A stretch of 64,000 nt of DNA, from the NCBI RefSeq assembly GCF_004217495.1, contig NZ_SHLC01000001.1, forward strand, positions 930,001 through 994,000, read 5' to 3'. Within the stretch, counting starts at the first letter, position 1, and every line of letters begins with the position of its first letter. Below the pieces are notes generated by a model. The model did not search any database. It saw only the letters and a program-made list of their open reading frames with translations, and was not told the origin of the DNA. Below are positions 24,294 through 33,383 of this stretch, one piece after another. Source of the stretch: Microterricola gilva. Its GTDB lineage: Bacteria; Actinomycetota; Actinomycetes; Actinomycetales; Microbacteriaceae. A program made the position numbers and the translations under genes.

Positions 24294-24914
24294 ATGGCCA
24301 CTGTGATCACCGAAGACGACGTCGATGAACTTGAGCTTCGGGACTTCGACCCGACGACCGGCAGCGTGACGGGAGGCGTCGCCGAGCATCTGGAGAAGGC
24401 GGCGATCTTCGAGCAGTGGGCAACGGATGCCGACAGCTACACCCTCGACGACGCGCTCACGCCCGCGCACCTCCTGATCGTCGCGGCCGAGCACCTCCAG
24501 ATGGCCCACGACACCACCGAGGCGTTCCGGCTCGTCGAGGCGGCCATGGCGCACTCGAGCGTGAAGCCCTTTGAAGCGCACCCGACGCTCATCAGCCTCC
24601 ACCTCGAGCAGGACGATCGCGCAACAGCGCTCGCCCTCGCCGACGAGGTGCGGACGACGGGAAGCGACGACCTCGGGGTCTATCAGCAGATCGCGGAGGG
24701 CTTCGAGATTGCCGGTGAGCTCGCCCTCGCGGAGCGTTGGTACGCGATCGCCCTACGCGCCCTCGACAAGGTCGGACTCGAGAGCCCGAGCGATCGGATC
24801 GCGCTCCTCGCCGGGCGCTACCGTGTCCGCCGTGACGGAGGCAAGCCGCTCGATGTCCTGGACGTCGAGACCGAGCAGCTCCGCGCCGAGCGCGGGCTGG
24901 ATCCGCTCGACTGA
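24294..24914 (+). CDS. TPR-like helical repeat protein of unknown function
   Basis: A 206-residue, acidic, soluble protein. Helix pairs with TPR-like spacing (HLQMAHDTTEAFRLVEAAM, QDDRATALALADEVR, LALAERWYAIALRAL) suggest a protein-binding solenoid. There is no signal peptide. The ATG follows TAGCCT (24282-24287) by 6 nt, so a leaderless transcript is likely. The minus-strand gene at 24174 is divergent with its own such box, leaving two promoters in 119 bp. Confidence 0.72.
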   Translation: MATVITEDDVDELELRDFDPTTGSVTGGVAEHLEKAAIFEQWATDADSYTLDDALTPAHLLIVAAEHLQMAHDTTEAFRLVEAAMAHSSVKPFEAHPTLISLHLEQDDRATALALADEVRTTGSDDLGVYQQIAEGFEIAGELALAERWYAIALRALDKVGLESPSDRIALLAGRYRVRRDGGKPLDVLDVETEQLRAERGLDPLD

Positions 24915-24991
24915 GCGTCTCTACTTGAGGTGTAAACGCTGCAATGCTGAACACTCTGGTCTCGAAAGCGCAGGGCAAGTAGTCATGAGTA

Positions 24992-25294
24992 ATGGCATCA
25001 ACGCACTCGGAGGCAGCTCGAATTCTGGGTGAACGCATCCGTGGTGTGCGCCTGGGGCTCGGCATGAGCCAGGAAGAGATCGCGCAGCTCGCCGACATCC
25101 ACGTGACCAACCTCGGCAAGATCGAGCGCGGTCAGGCGAACCCGAGTCTCACGACGATCGTCCGTGTCGCCGGTGTGCTCGGCGCCGATCCCGCCGAACT
25201 CGTTCGCGGGCTGGGCCTCGAGGATCTGCCGGACACGACTCGGCCGCTGACGGTGGCCGACTTCGTACGCGAGCGTCGCTCCCGCGGGCTCTGA
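24992..25294 (+). CDS. XRE-family helix-turn-helix regulator
   Basis: A 100-residue protein with a Cro/CI-type HTH at about 12-66 (IRGVRLGLGMSQEEIAQLAD, HVTNLGKIERGQANPSLTT) and a short basic tail (FVRERRSRGL). It is a small DNA-binding regulator without a sensor domain; its targets are unknown. No operon partner is evident. Confidence 0.85.
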   Translation: MASTHSEAARILGERIRGVRLGLGMSQEEIAQLADIHVTNLGKIERGQANPSLTTIVRVAGVLGADPAELVRGLGLEDLPDTTRPLTVADFVRERRSRGL

Positions 25295-25353
25295 CGCCGG
25301 ACTTCACGCCGCCCGCCCGCTGCCGCCCGCTGCCGCGGGACGACGCCACACCG

Positions 25354-25400
25354 TGGGCCCGCTAAAACTGCGCCGGCCCGGTGAATACGCCGGGCCCGCG
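25354..25400. repeat. degenerate copy of a palindromic intergenic element
   Basis: A hairpin GGCCCGGTG-AATA-CGCCGGGCC (25375-25396) preceded by GGCCCGCTAAAACTGC. Both parts match the left arm and centre of the perfect palindrome at 36661-36720, but the right outer arm is not conserved. The 242-bp gap 25295-25536 also holds a GC-rich TTCGACGGGCTCGGCC stretch and no gene. Confidence 0.6.
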
Positions 25401-25513
25401 TTCAGAAGCCGGGCCGGCAGGACGCGGGCTTCGACGGGCTCGGCCTGCGGCGCGAGCCAGCACCCGCATCGGTGACGGTTGCCGGGGTTGCCTGGGATTG
25501 GGTTGCCGCCTTT

Positions 25514-25532
25514 CGCGACGCTGCGCGTCGCG
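25514..25532 (-). terminator. hairpin at the 3' end of the 25537 gene
   Basis: An 8-bp stem (25514-25521 with 25525-25532) with a TGC loop just beyond the stop codon, with AAA on the minus-strand 3' side. It is a modest terminator candidate. Confidence 0.5.
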
Positions 25533-25536
25533 CGCG

Positions 25537-25839
25537 TTAGAAGCTCACACGCCAGAGGTACTCGTCGCCGTTGGGGCGTGACCAGCGCACGACGACGACG
25601 GTGCCGCGCGCGGGATTCTCTGCGTGCAGGGTGAAGCGCACGGCCGCCCCGGCCTCGACCGCGGTCGGCAATCCCCAGATCAGGGTGCCGGGGCCGAGCA
25701 CGGCCAGCGTGAATCCGACGAGGCGCTCGGCGCTCGCATTGCGCAGCTCGAAGCGCGGCGCGCGACGTCGGTCCAGGCGCCACGGCACGCGATAGGCGGG
25801 GTCGCTGGGGGAGTCGAGGGGCGCCGCGGGCTTCAACAT
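25537..25839 (-). CDS. small protein of unknown function
   Basis: A 100-residue protein from ATG 25839. It is predicted to be mostly beta: RRAPRFELRNASAERLVGF, then a hydrophobic strand FTLAVLGPGTLIWGLP, AVRFTLHAENPARGTVVVV, ending WSRPNGDEYLWRVSF, like a small Ig-like or SH3-like fold. No signal peptide. Function is unknown. It lies downstream of the TagGH-type exporter on the same strand. Confidence 0.6.
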   Translation of the reverse strand: MLKPAAPLDSPSDPAYRVPWRLDRRRAPRFELRNASAERLVGFTLAVLGPGTLIWGLPTAVEAGAAVRFTLHAENPARGTVVVVRWSRPNGDEYLWRVSF

Positions 25840-25948
25840 GTCTGGCACGGTAGCGGCGGCATCCGACGCTCGACGCCGATTCCGTCGTGCGCACCCTGTG
25901 GCTGTGGAGAACCGGGCGATCCGCCGGCCTGTGAGGGGGAGGACGGCC

Positions 25949-26695
25949 CTACTTGACGCCGTAGTCCTCGTTGTAGCGTCCGAGCACCTCGGCGATCGGG
26001 GCGTCCAGCACGAGCGCGCCCTTGTCGAGGTAGAGGCCGCGTGTGCAGAAGCGGCGGAGGTCACGCTCGTTGTGCGAGACGAAGAACAGCGTGCGGCCAC
26101 CGGCGAGGAGCTCCTCGATCCGGCGGTAGCACTTCTCGCGAAATGCCTTGTCACCGACCGCGAGCACCTCGTCGACGAGGATGATCGGCTCCTCGAGCCG
26201 GGAGATCACGGCGAAGGCGATGCGCACCTTCATGCCACTGGAGAGGTGTTTGTACGGGGTGTCGAGGAAGTCGCCGATCTCGGCGAAGTCGATGATCTCG
26301 TCGAATCGGGCATCGATCATGGCCTTGGTCATGCCGTGCAGGCCGGCCGTGAGGTAGACGTTGTCACGCACGGAGAGATCGTCGACGAAACCGCCCGTGA
26401 TCTCGATCAGGGGAGCGACGCCGCCCTTGACATCGACGCTTCCCTCGTCCGGCAGGATCACACCGGCGACGAGCTTGAGCAGCGTCGACTTGCCTTGGCC
26501 GTTGCGCCCGACGACGCCGATCGCCTCGCCGGCGTGCACGTCGATCGACACGTTGCGCAGCGCCCAGAACTCGCCGGGTCGGCTGCGCCGGTCGCGGCCG
26601 GCGAAGAGATCCTTGAAGTTGCGGCGTCCGCGGCGATTGCGACGAAAGCGGATGCCGGCATCCCGCACCGTCATCACCACCTCAGCAGCTGGCAT
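25949..26695 (-). CDS. polysaccharide/teichoic acid ABC exporter ATP-binding protein
   Basis: A 248-residue ATPase of the TagH/Wzt group: Walker A GRNGQGKST, signature HLSSGMKVR (the S-S-G-M form typical of polymer exporters), Walker B PIILVDEVLAVGD and H-loop FVSHNE. It lacks the C-terminal carbohydrate-binding domain of Wzt. It pairs with the permease directly upstream (1-bp overlap) to flip a lipid-linked surface polymer out of the cell. Confidence 0.9.
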   Translation of the reverse strand: MPAAEVVMTVRDAGIRFRRNRRGRRNFKDLFAGRDRRSRPGEFWALRNVSIDVHAGEAIGVVGRNGQGKSTLLKLVAGVILPDEGSVDVKGGVAPLIEITGGFVDDLSVRDNVYLTAGLHGMTKAMIDARFDEIIDFAEIGDFLDTPYKHLSSGMKVRIAFAVISRLEEPIILVDEVLAVGDKAFREKCYRRIEELLAGGRTLFFVSHNERDLRRFCTRGLYLDKGALVLDAPIAEVLGRYNEDYGVK

Positions 26696-27507
26696 CAGAT
26701 CTCCTTCAGCACGGAGCGCTCGAGGCGGCGGAAGACGAGGATGCCGACCACGAGGAAAGCGAGGGACATCACGGCGGACACGGCGACGGCGAACCAGTCG
26801 AGCTCACCGGGGAAGAACCCGGCGCGGTAGAGGCCGAAGATGCCCGTGAGCGGGTTGAACGCCGCCCAGAAGTGCAGCTCCTCCGGCAGGTTCGAGGTGC
26901 CGTAGATGATCGGGGATGCGTAGAACAGGAAGCGCAGGATCAGCTTGGTCGCGCGCTCCAGGTCGCGGAAGAACACGACGAGCGGTGCGACGATGAGGCC
27001 GATTCCGACGGTGAGCACGGTCTGCAGCACGATCGCGAGCGGGAACAGCAGGAGGTCGATGTTGAGGTTGACCGTCTCTCCGGAGAGGACGGCGAACAGC
27101 ACGAAGAGGGCGAGCACCGGGATGGAGGCCAGGAACTCGATCCCCTTGGAGAGCACGAGCCTGTTTACCCAGATCGTACGGGGGATCTTGGTGGACCGGA
27201 TGAGCTTCGCCTCGCGCAGGAACGCGCGGGTGGAGTCGGAGACGGTGCCGTTGAACCACATCCACGGTAGGAGCGCGGCGAGCAGGAACACGATGTACGG
27301 TTCGCTGCCGACCGGGCGCTGGAACACCTGGGTGAACACGAACCAGTAGATGCCGGCCATGACCAGCGGATCGAGGATCGACCAGACATAGCCGAGCGCC
27401 GACGTCGAGTACCGAACCCGCAGATCACGCCGCGTGAGCAGCCAGAGCGCATGCCGGTAGCGTGCGAACGGCGTCCACTGCGGGCGCTCTTCAGCGATTG
27501 AACTCAC
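26695..27507 (-). CDS. polysaccharide/teichoic acid ABC exporter permease
   Basis: An ABC-2-type permease of the TagG/Wzm group, about 270 residues and six helices, with the N-terminal amphipathic LWLLTRRDLRVRYSTSALGY and a cytosolic KLIRSTKIPRTIWVNR coupling segment. I prefer GTG 27507 (MSSIAEERPQW) over GTG 27513 because a TACGAT box (27515-27520) lies 7 nt before 27507, fitting the leaderless pattern, and would overlap the leader of the longer form. It acts with the ATPase at 25949. Confidence 0.9.
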   Translation of the reverse strand: MSSIAEERPQWTPFARYRHALWLLTRRDLRVRYSTSALGYVWSILDPLVMAGIYWFVFTQVFQRPVGSEPYIVFLLAALLPWMWFNGTVSDSTRAFLREAKLIRSTKIPRTIWVNRLVLSKGIEFLASIPVLALFVLFAVLSGETVNLNIDLLLFPLAIVLQTVLTVGIGLIVAPLVVFFRDLERATKLILRFLFYASPIIYGTSNLPEELHFWAAFNPLTGIFGLYRAGFFPGELDWFAVAVSAVMSLAFLVVGILVFRRLERSVLKEI

Positions 27508-27578
27508 AGCCACTATCGTATGGGCGCGCGCGGGGTGATTCGCGCAAGCCCATACGCACAGCGAGTGATGGCGACTAC

Positions 27579-28271
27579 TTAGACGAAGAGGTTGGCGCGG
27601 GCCAGGTCTTCGGCGAAGTCGACCTCGACCGCGTACAGGTCGGAGATGTCGACGGGCTCGACCAGCAGGCCGAACTTCTCGATGGCAACCTCGAGGCCAC
27701 GCTCGAAGTAGTCCTGGTCGCCGACCTTGCCGAGCTCGCGCTGGAACACGGCCTTGTCGGCGCTCGAGATGTAGTTGATGCCGACGGCCTCGCCGAGTCC
27801 GCCCTTGACAGTCTTAGAGAGCTCCTTGATGTAGCCCTCGGCGCTCGTCGTGTACTTGACCTCTTCATCGGAGACCTTGGAGGTGTTCACCGTGACGAAG
27901 CTCTGGTCGCGCGCGATCATGGCGGCGGCACGGTCGAGGATGCGCGGGTCGAAGACGACGTCGCCGTTCATCCAGAGCACGCCACCGGGCTGCGAGGCCT
28001 GCAGGGCGCGCAGAAGGCTCTTGGAGGTGTTGGTCTGGTCGTACTCTTCGTTGTAGACGAAGGACGCCTGCGGGAATGCCTCGATGATGTGCTCGAGCTT
28101 GTAGCCGACAACGATGGTCACCTTGGCGTCGGTGCCGAAGGCGTGCTCGATGTTGTCGAACTGCTGGCGCATGATCGTGCGGCCATCGCTGAGCTCGGTG
28201 AGTGGCTTCGGCAGCGAGCGACCGAGACGGCTTCCCATGCCTGCGGCAAGAATTACGACCTGGGTGGTCAC
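27579..28271 (-). CDS. sugar/choline-phosphate nucleotidyltransferase (LicC-like)
   Basis: A 230-residue nucleotidyltransferase with AAGMGSRLGRSLPKPL (pyrophosphorylase motif G-x-G-S-R and the Lys in PKPL), metal-binding WMNGDVVFD and a YFERGLE loop. The short single-domain form resembles LicC-type phosphocholine cytidylyltransferases and related CTP-using enzymes. It would make an activated CDP- or NDP-alcohol or sugar for the nearby polymer transferases. GTG 28271 has GAGGAG upstream. The substrate is not determined. Confidence 0.8.
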   Translation of the reverse strand: MTTQVVILAAGMGSRLGRSLPKPLTELSDGRTIMRQQFDNIEHAFGTDAKVTIVVGYKLEHIIEAFPQASFVYNEEYDQTNTSKSLLRALQASQPGGVLWMNGDVVFDPRILDRAAAMIARDQSFVTVNTSKVSDEEVKYTTSAEGYIKELSKTVKGGLGEAVGINYISSADKAVFQRELGKVGDQDYFERGLEVAIEKFGLLVEPVDISDLYAVEVDFAEDLARANLFV

Positions 28272-28561
28272 GATGGGCTCCTCAAAGAAATTCGGGCGGA
28301 CCGGGAAATCTTGTTCAGCGCAGAAGCGGCCCTATTGCCGAGTCCTCCACGCAAGATTCACGTCCGGTTCACCCTTACGTTTACGTTAAGGCACGCCATT
28401 ATGCCTACGTCATTGTACCGTGACACCCTCTCGGGGGTCCCGGTCGGATGCCGGGTTGTTTCCAGTTCGTTATGCGGCGCTCGGCACTTTCACAGATTCG
28501 GATTCACGCCGATGACGGCAGGGGCCCGGTCTCGGGCCGGTCTCTTTGGTAGCTTGGCTGA

Positions 28562-30145
28562 GTGACTTCTCTGCCGCACGATGCCCCTGACTCTGTCCCG
28601 AGCGAATCGACTCCGGGTGCCGCTGCGCCCCGGAAGCGTGCGCCGCGCAGCGCAGCAGCCCTCGCGGCCACGACGAGCGCCGCCAAGACGAGCGCCGCAA
28701 AGTCCACCGCGGTGAAGGCCAGCGCCGCCAAGACCACAACGGCGAAGACCACCGCGACCACGACGGCAGCCAGGAAGCCGGCCGCCAGCAAGGCTGCCGC
28801 GCCGGCGAAGGCCGCGGCAGCCAAGACGACGGCGGCCAAGTCCGCGGCGGCGACGACGGGGGCCAAGGCGCCGGCAGCCAAGACCACCGCGGCCAAGTCC
28901 GCCGCAACGAAGACGACCGCCAAGACCGCGGCGAAGACGACGGCCGCGAAGTCGACGGCAGCACGGACGACGGCCGCGACCGCCGCCGCGGCCAAGAAGG
29001 CGAGCGCGACCAAGGCGAGCGCAGCCAAGGCGACCGCGGCCAAGGCGAGCGTGGCAAAGGTGGCTGCCGCGACCGCAGCCGAGATCGTGGATGACGGCCA
29101 GGCCGTCGTCGCCGAGACCGTTGCCGCCCAGAAGACCGCCGCGCCCGCTGCCGCGAAGCCCGTCGCCGAGGCGCCGGCGATCGAGACTCCGGCGATCGAG
29201 ACTTCGGCGGCGGAGACCGCTGCTGTTGAGGCACCGCCCGTCAAGACACCCGTCGAGACCGCCGCTGCCGAGGTCGCGCCCGCCGCGGAGGACCCGGCGG
29301 CGGTCGCGGCCGTCGTGCGTGCGAAGGCGCCGGCCAAGAAGAAGGGCACGCGCCGTGTCGCAGCAGTTGCCCCGGCTGCCGACGCCCCCGTCGTCCTCCA
29401 GATCAGCGCGCTGAGCAAGCACTTCGGTGACATGACGGCCGTCGACCAGATCGAGCTCGCCGTGCGCACCGGCTCCTTCTACGGCATCGTCGGCCCGAAT
29501 GGCGCGGGCAAGACGACGACGCTCTCCATGGTCACCGGTCTGCTGCGTCCGGATGCCGGCACTGTCAGTGTGCACGGCATCGACATCTGGGCCGACCCGG
29601 TCGCCGCCAAGCGCACGATCGGCGTTCTGCCCGACCGGCTGCGCCTCTTCGACAGGCTCACCGGAGCACAGCTCCTCTACTACTCAGGCATCCTGCGCGG
29701 ACTCGACAATGCAACGGTGCGCGAGCGCTCGGCCGACCTCGCCGCCGCATTCAGGCTCGAAGACGCCCTCAACCGTCTCGTCGCCGACTACTCGGCCGGT
29801 ATGACGAAGAAGATCGCACTGGCCTGCGCGATGATCCACTCGCCGCGTCTGCTCGTGCTCGACGAGCCGTTCGAGGCCGTCGACCCGGTCTCGGCGGCGA
29901 ATCTGACCGAGATCTTGCAGAAGTACGTCGCGGCGGGAGGCACGGTCGTGCTCTCCAGCCACGGCATGGACCTGATCGAGCGCGTGTGCGACAGCGTCGC
30001 CATCATCGTGCACGGCCATGTGCTGGCATCCGGAACCCTCGACGAGGTGCGCGGAGCGGCAACGCTCGAAGAGCGCTTCGTCGAACTCGCCGGCGGACGC
30101 AAGGCAGCGGAGGGGATGGAATGGTTGCACAGTTTTTCGGACTAA
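28562..30145 (+). CDS. ABC transporter ATPase with Ala/Lys-rich histone-H1-like N-terminal extension
   Basis: A 527-residue protein. Residues about 20-165 are made of Ala, Lys and Thr in AAK/TTAK/AAKTT repeats, as in histone-H1-like or AlgP-type tails; 165-270 is Ala/Pro/Glu-rich and more acidic. The ABC domain starts near 278: Walker A GPNGAGKTTT, signature DYSAGMTKK in place of LSGGQ, Walker B LLVLDEP and H-loop LSSHGMD. It pairs with the membrane protein at 30121 (25-bp overlap) as an ABC-2 exporter. The GTG start is supported by TAGCTT (28550-28555) 6 nt upstream, so the tail is probably translated. The transported substrate is unknown. Confidence 0.88.
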   Translation: MTSLPHDAPDSVPSESTPGAAAPRKRAPRSAAALAATTSAAKTSAAKSTAVKASAAKTTTAKTTATTTAARKPAASKAAAPAKAAAAKTTAAKSAAATTGAKAPAAKTTAAKSAATKTTAKTAAKTTAAKSTAARTTAATAAAAKKASATKASAAKATAAKASVAKVAAATAAEIVDDGQAVVAETVAAQKTAAPAAAKPVAEAPAIETPAIETSAAETAAVEAPPVKTPVETAAAEVAPAAEDPAAVAAVVRAKAPAKKKGTRRVAAVAPAADAPVVLQISALSKHFGDMTAVDQIELAVRTGSFYGIVGPNGAGKTTTLSMVTGLLRPDAGTVSVHGIDIWADPVAAKRTIGVLPDRLRLFDRLTGAQLLYYSGILRGLDNATVRERSADLAAAFRLEDALNRLVADYSAGMTKKIALACAMIHSPRLLVLDEPFEAVDPVSAANLTEILQKYVAAGGTVVLSSHGMDLIERVCDSVAIIVHGHVLASGTLDEVRGAATLEERFVELAGGRKAAEGMEWLHSFSD

Positions 30146-31695
30146 AACTCCGACTGCTGGGCAATCTGTTCCGGCGCAGTCCATGGCAACTCGTCGGCAT
30201 GATCGTCGGGCTGCTCTACGGCCTCGGTCTGGCCGTGTTCCTCACGGTGGGCCTCATCGCCCTCCGCTTCGTGAACGAGACGGAGGTGATCCGCGACTTC
30301 ATCGTGCTCGGCGGCTCCCTCGTTCTGCTCGGATTCCTCATCATTCCGCTGATCTTCGGCGTCGATGACACCATGGATCCGCGGGCATTCGCGCTGTTCG
30401 GGATGCCGAACCGGCGGCTCTCGCTCGGCCTCGCGCTCAGCGCGCTCCTTGGCATCCCTGCGGTCACGCTCACGATCGTGCTGCTCGGCTTCGTCGTCAC
30501 CTGGTCGCGCGGAATCGCAGAGACGCTGCTCGCCGTGATCGCCGCGGTGCTCGCGCTCGGCAGTTGCGTGCTTGCGGCGAGGGTCACGACGTCGATCGCC
30601 TCCTTCCTGCTGGCGACCAGGCGGGCCAGGGAGTTCACCGGCGTGCTCGGCCTCTTCGCGCTCGTCATGATCTCGCCTGTCGTGATCCTGCTGAGCAACC
30701 TCGACTGGGAGAAGGACGGCGCCGCGGTGATCGCGCAGCTGGCCACGGTGCTGAGCTGGACCCCGCTCGGGGCCGTCTGGGCCGTTCCCGGTGACGCCAG
30801 CAGCGGCGACTGGGGCCCCGCTCTGCTCAAGCTGCTGATCGCCGCCGCAACGCTCTGGCTGCTCTGGGTGGGCTGGCAAGCCCTGGTCGCCCGGATGCTG
30901 GTGACGCCGGGCCGTGAGGCCGCGAGCAAGGCGTACCACGGTATCGGCTGGTTCGACCGGCTGCCGCACAACCCGGCCGGCGCGATCGCCGCGCGCAGCA
31001 TCACCTACTGGACGAGGGATGCCCGCTACTGGGTGTCACTCGTGATGATTCCCGTCCTGCCCGTGATCCTCATGCTCTCGCTCAGCATCGGCGGTGTCAG
31101 CGGCGAGTACCTTGCGCTGCTGCCTGTGCCCGTGATGAGCCTGTTCCTCGGCTGGACGATTCACAACGACGTCGCGTACGACAACACCGCGATCTGGTTG
31201 CACGTCGCATCGGGCACGAAGGGAGCGGCCGACCGCATCGGGCGACTCGTTCCCGCACTTGTACTCGGGGTCATCGTGATCGGGCTCGGCACAGGGGTCA
31301 GCATGCTGCTGAGCAAGGACTGGAGCGCCACGCCGGCGCTGCTCGGCGTCAGCACCTGTCTGTTCCTCGGCGGTCTCGGCTTCGGCAGCTACACCTCTGC
31401 CCGTTTTCCGTACCCCGTCACGAAGCCGGGCGACAGCCCATTCGCCCAGCCGCAGTCCTCCGGAACGGCCGCCGCCCTCGTGCAGTCGCTGACGCTGTTC
31501 GGCACCGTCGTGCTCAGCCTGCCCGCCGTCGGCTTCGCCATCCTCGGTTTCACCGACAACCCGGAGTGGCACATTGCGTCGCTGGTCGCGGGCTGCGGCG
31601 TCGGTGTGATCGCGCTGATCGTCGGCGTCTGGGTCGGTTCGCGCACCTTCGACGCTCGTGGGCCAGAGCTGCTGGCGGCGGCGCTCCGCGCCTGA
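30121..31695 (+). CDS. ABC-2-type exporter membrane protein
   Basis: A 524-residue membrane protein with about 12 helices from the N-terminus (WQLVGMIVGLLYGLGLAV) to the end (GVGVIALIVGVWVGSRTF). It begins with ATG 30121 inside the 3' end of the ATPase gene. The size and paired layout match actinobacterial exporter permeases that partner 'YSAGM' ATPases. No substrate can be assigned. Confidence 0.82.
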   Translation: MVAQFFGLKLRLLGNLFRRSPWQLVGMIVGLLYGLGLAVFLTVGLIALRFVNETEVIRDFIVLGGSLVLLGFLIIPLIFGVDDTMDPRAFALFGMPNRRLSLGLALSALLGIPAVTLTIVLLGFVVTWSRGIAETLLAVIAAVLALGSCVLAARVTTSIASFLLATRRAREFTGVLGLFALVMISPVVILLSNLDWEKDGAAVIAQLATVLSWTPLGAVWAVPGDASSGDWGPALLKLLIAAATLWLLWVGWQALVARMLVTPGREAASKAYHGIGWFDRLPHNPAGAIAARSITYWTRDARYWVSLVMIPVLPVILMLSLSIGGVSGEYLALLPVPVMSLFLGWTIHNDVAYDNTAIWLHVASGTKGAADRIGRLVPALVLGVIVIGLGTGVSMLLSKDWSATPALLGVSTCLFLGGLGFGSYTSARFPYPVTKPGDSPFAQPQSSGTAAALVQSLTLFGTVVLSLPAVGFAILGFTDNPEWHIASLVAGCGVGVIALIVGVWVGSRTFDARGPELLAAALRA

Positions 31696-31739
31696 CAACG
31701 GGTGGCCGCGGCATCCTGTGCGCGGGTTATTCTTGAGGC

Positions 31740-32027
31740 ATGTCTGAACACTTCCGCGCGAGCATCGCCGACCCGGGAATGCCCGGCGGCGGAACGTCCA
31801 CTCTCGACCGTGAGCTCGAGGAGCTGCTCAACCAGGAGGCCATCGAGCCCGGTGACCACGAGCGCTTCTCGCACTACGTCAAGAAGGAGAAGATCCTGCA
31901 GTCGGCGCTGACGGGCAAGCCGGTCAAGGCGCTGTGCGGCAAGAAGTGGACGCCGGGGCGCGACCCGGAGAAGTTCCCGGTCTGCCCGAGCTGCAAAGAG
32001 ATCTACGAGAAGATGAAGGCCGAGTAG
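31740..32027 (+). CDS. DUF3039 domain protein
   Basis: A 95-residue soluble protein with LDRELEELLNQEAIEPGDHERFSHYV-type helices split across the N-terminal half, and a metal-site-like pair: ALCGKKWTPGRDPEKFPVCP with CPSCK. This is the DUF3039 family of actinobacteria, function unknown, probably zinc-binding. The ATG follows TATTCT (31728-31733) by 6 nt, a clean leaderless arrangement. Confidence 0.85.
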   Translation: MSEHFRASIADPGMPGGGTSTLDRELEELLNQEAIEPGDHERFSHYVKKEKILQSALTGKPVKALCGKKWTPGRDPEKFPVCPSCKEIYEKMKAE

Positions 32028-32051
32028 CCGCCTCCCGAACTGGCAGCGGCG

Positions 32052-33383
32052 CTAGCGGTACACGGTGGGGATGACGGGCTCGCCCTGACCCAGACGGAAC
32101 GCCTCGATCGGCAGCTCCTGCATCACGGCCGCGCGGTGTTCGCGCGCGAGCACGGTGCCCGCGTGGCCGAGGTAGCGCTCGTCCGGGACGCCGCCGTTCA
32201 CGAGGTGCACGAGCAGCTCGCGGTGGCTCTCGCTCGGCAGATCGACCGGGAGGTCGATGCCGGTTCCCTGCACGTCGACGATCTCCTCGCGGGCCGTGCG
32301 GGTGCCGTCGATGCGCCGCAGGGCGCGCTTTCGCCCACCCAGACTGGCCTTCGCCACGCTGGCCTTGGCCACCGGGATCCAGTCGCCGGCGTCGGCGCCG
32401 CGTCCGTCTCCCTTGTGGGCGACGAGCTTGTAGACCATGCCAGCAGCCGGCGCGCCCGATCCGGTCACGACCGAGGTGCCGACGCCGTAGGCGTCGACGG
32501 GGGAGCCGGAGAGTCCGGCGATGGTGTGCTCGTCCAGATCGCTCGTGACGGTGATGCGCGTGTTCACGGCGCCCAGGCTGTCGAGCTGATCGCGCACCGC
32601 GGCCACGACGGTCGGCAGGTCACCGGAGTCGATGCGCACGGCGCCGAGCTCGGTTCCGGCGACCTTGACGGCAAGCTCGACGCCCGTCTTGATGTCATAG
32701 GTGTCGACGAGGAGCGTCGTGCCTGGACCGAAGGCGGCCACCTGGGCGCGGAACGCGTCCTCCTCGCTGTCGTGCAGCAGGGTGAAGGCGTGGGCGGCGG
32801 TGCCCATTGTCGGAAGCCCCCAGCGGCGGCCCGCCTCGAGGTTGCTCGTGGCGTCGAAGCCGGCGATGTATGCGGCCCGTGCGGCGGCGACCGCCGACTG
32901 CTCGCCGGTGCGCCGGGAGCCCATCTCGGCGATGGGGCGGCCGAGGGCGACGGACACCATGCGGGCGGCGGCACTGGCCACCGAGGTGTCGTAGTTCAGC
33001 ACGCTGAGGATCAGGGTCTCGAGGATCACGCCCTCGGCGAAGGTCGACTCGACCGTCAGCAGGGGCGAGCCGGGGAAGTAGGCCTCGCCCTCCTGATAGC
33101 CCCAGATCTCGCCGCTGAACCGGTAGTCGGCCAGCCAGTCGAGTGTCGGCTGGCGCACGACGCCATGGTCGCGCAGCCAGTCGAGCTCGGAATCCTCGAA
33201 TCGGAAGGCCTGGATCAGCTCCAACAGCCGGCCGGTGCCCGCCACGATGCCGTAGCGCCGACCGTGCGGCAGCCGGCGGGCGAACGCCTCGAACAGACAC
33301 AGCCGATCGGCGGTTCCGCTCTGCATGGCGGCATCCACCATCGTGAGTTCATAGCGATCGGTGAGAAGGGCAGAGCTGTTCAC
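32052..33383 (-). CDS. pncB: nicotinate phosphoribosyltransferase
   Basis: A 443-residue enzyme converting nicotinate, PRPP and ATP to nicotinate mononucleotide in the NAD salvage pathway. Recognised by [15 protein letters not shown] at the N-terminus, [20 protein letters not shown], the [12 protein letters not shown] active-site loop and RIDSGDL. The GTG start lies 7 nt after a minus-strand TAGGCT box (33391-33396). It is divergent from murI with only 28 bp between the start codons. Confidence 0.92.
   Translation of the reverse strand: MNSSALLTDRYELTMVDAAMQSGTADRLCLFEAFARRLPHGRRYGIVAGTGRLLELIQAFRFEDSELDWLRDHGVVRQPTLDWLADYRFSGEIWGYQEGEAYFPGSPLLTVESTFAEGVILETLILSVLNYDTSVASAAARMVSVALGRPIAEMGSRRTGEQSAVAAARAAYIAGFDATSNLEAGRRWGLPTMGTAAHAFTLLHDSEEDAFRAQVAAFGPGTTLLVDTYDIKTGVELAVKVAGTELGAVRIDSGDLPTVVAAVRDQLDSLGAVNTRITVTSDLDEHTIAGLSGSPVDAYGVGTSVVTGSGAPAAGMVYKLVAHKGDGRGADAGDWIPVAKASVAKASLGGRKRALRRIDGTRTAREEIVDVQGTGIDLPVDLPSESHRELLVHLVNGGVPDERYLGHAGTVLAREHRAAVMQELPIEAFRLGQGEPVIPTVYR

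Noticed and set aside
28272-28561. A gene or riboswitch in the 290-bp gap upstream of the nucleotidyltransferase
   Set aside because: I see AT-rich promoter-like sequence (CATAAT, TACAAT on the minus strand) and a partial ACGTTTACGT dyad, but no riboswitch fold I recognise and no protein-like frame.
28640-29100. Ala/Lys-coding stretch as a CRISPR or tandem DNA repeat array
   Set aside because: The units are imperfect codon-level repeats (AAG/GCC) without spacers, and the frame is open throughout; it is a low-complexity protein region.
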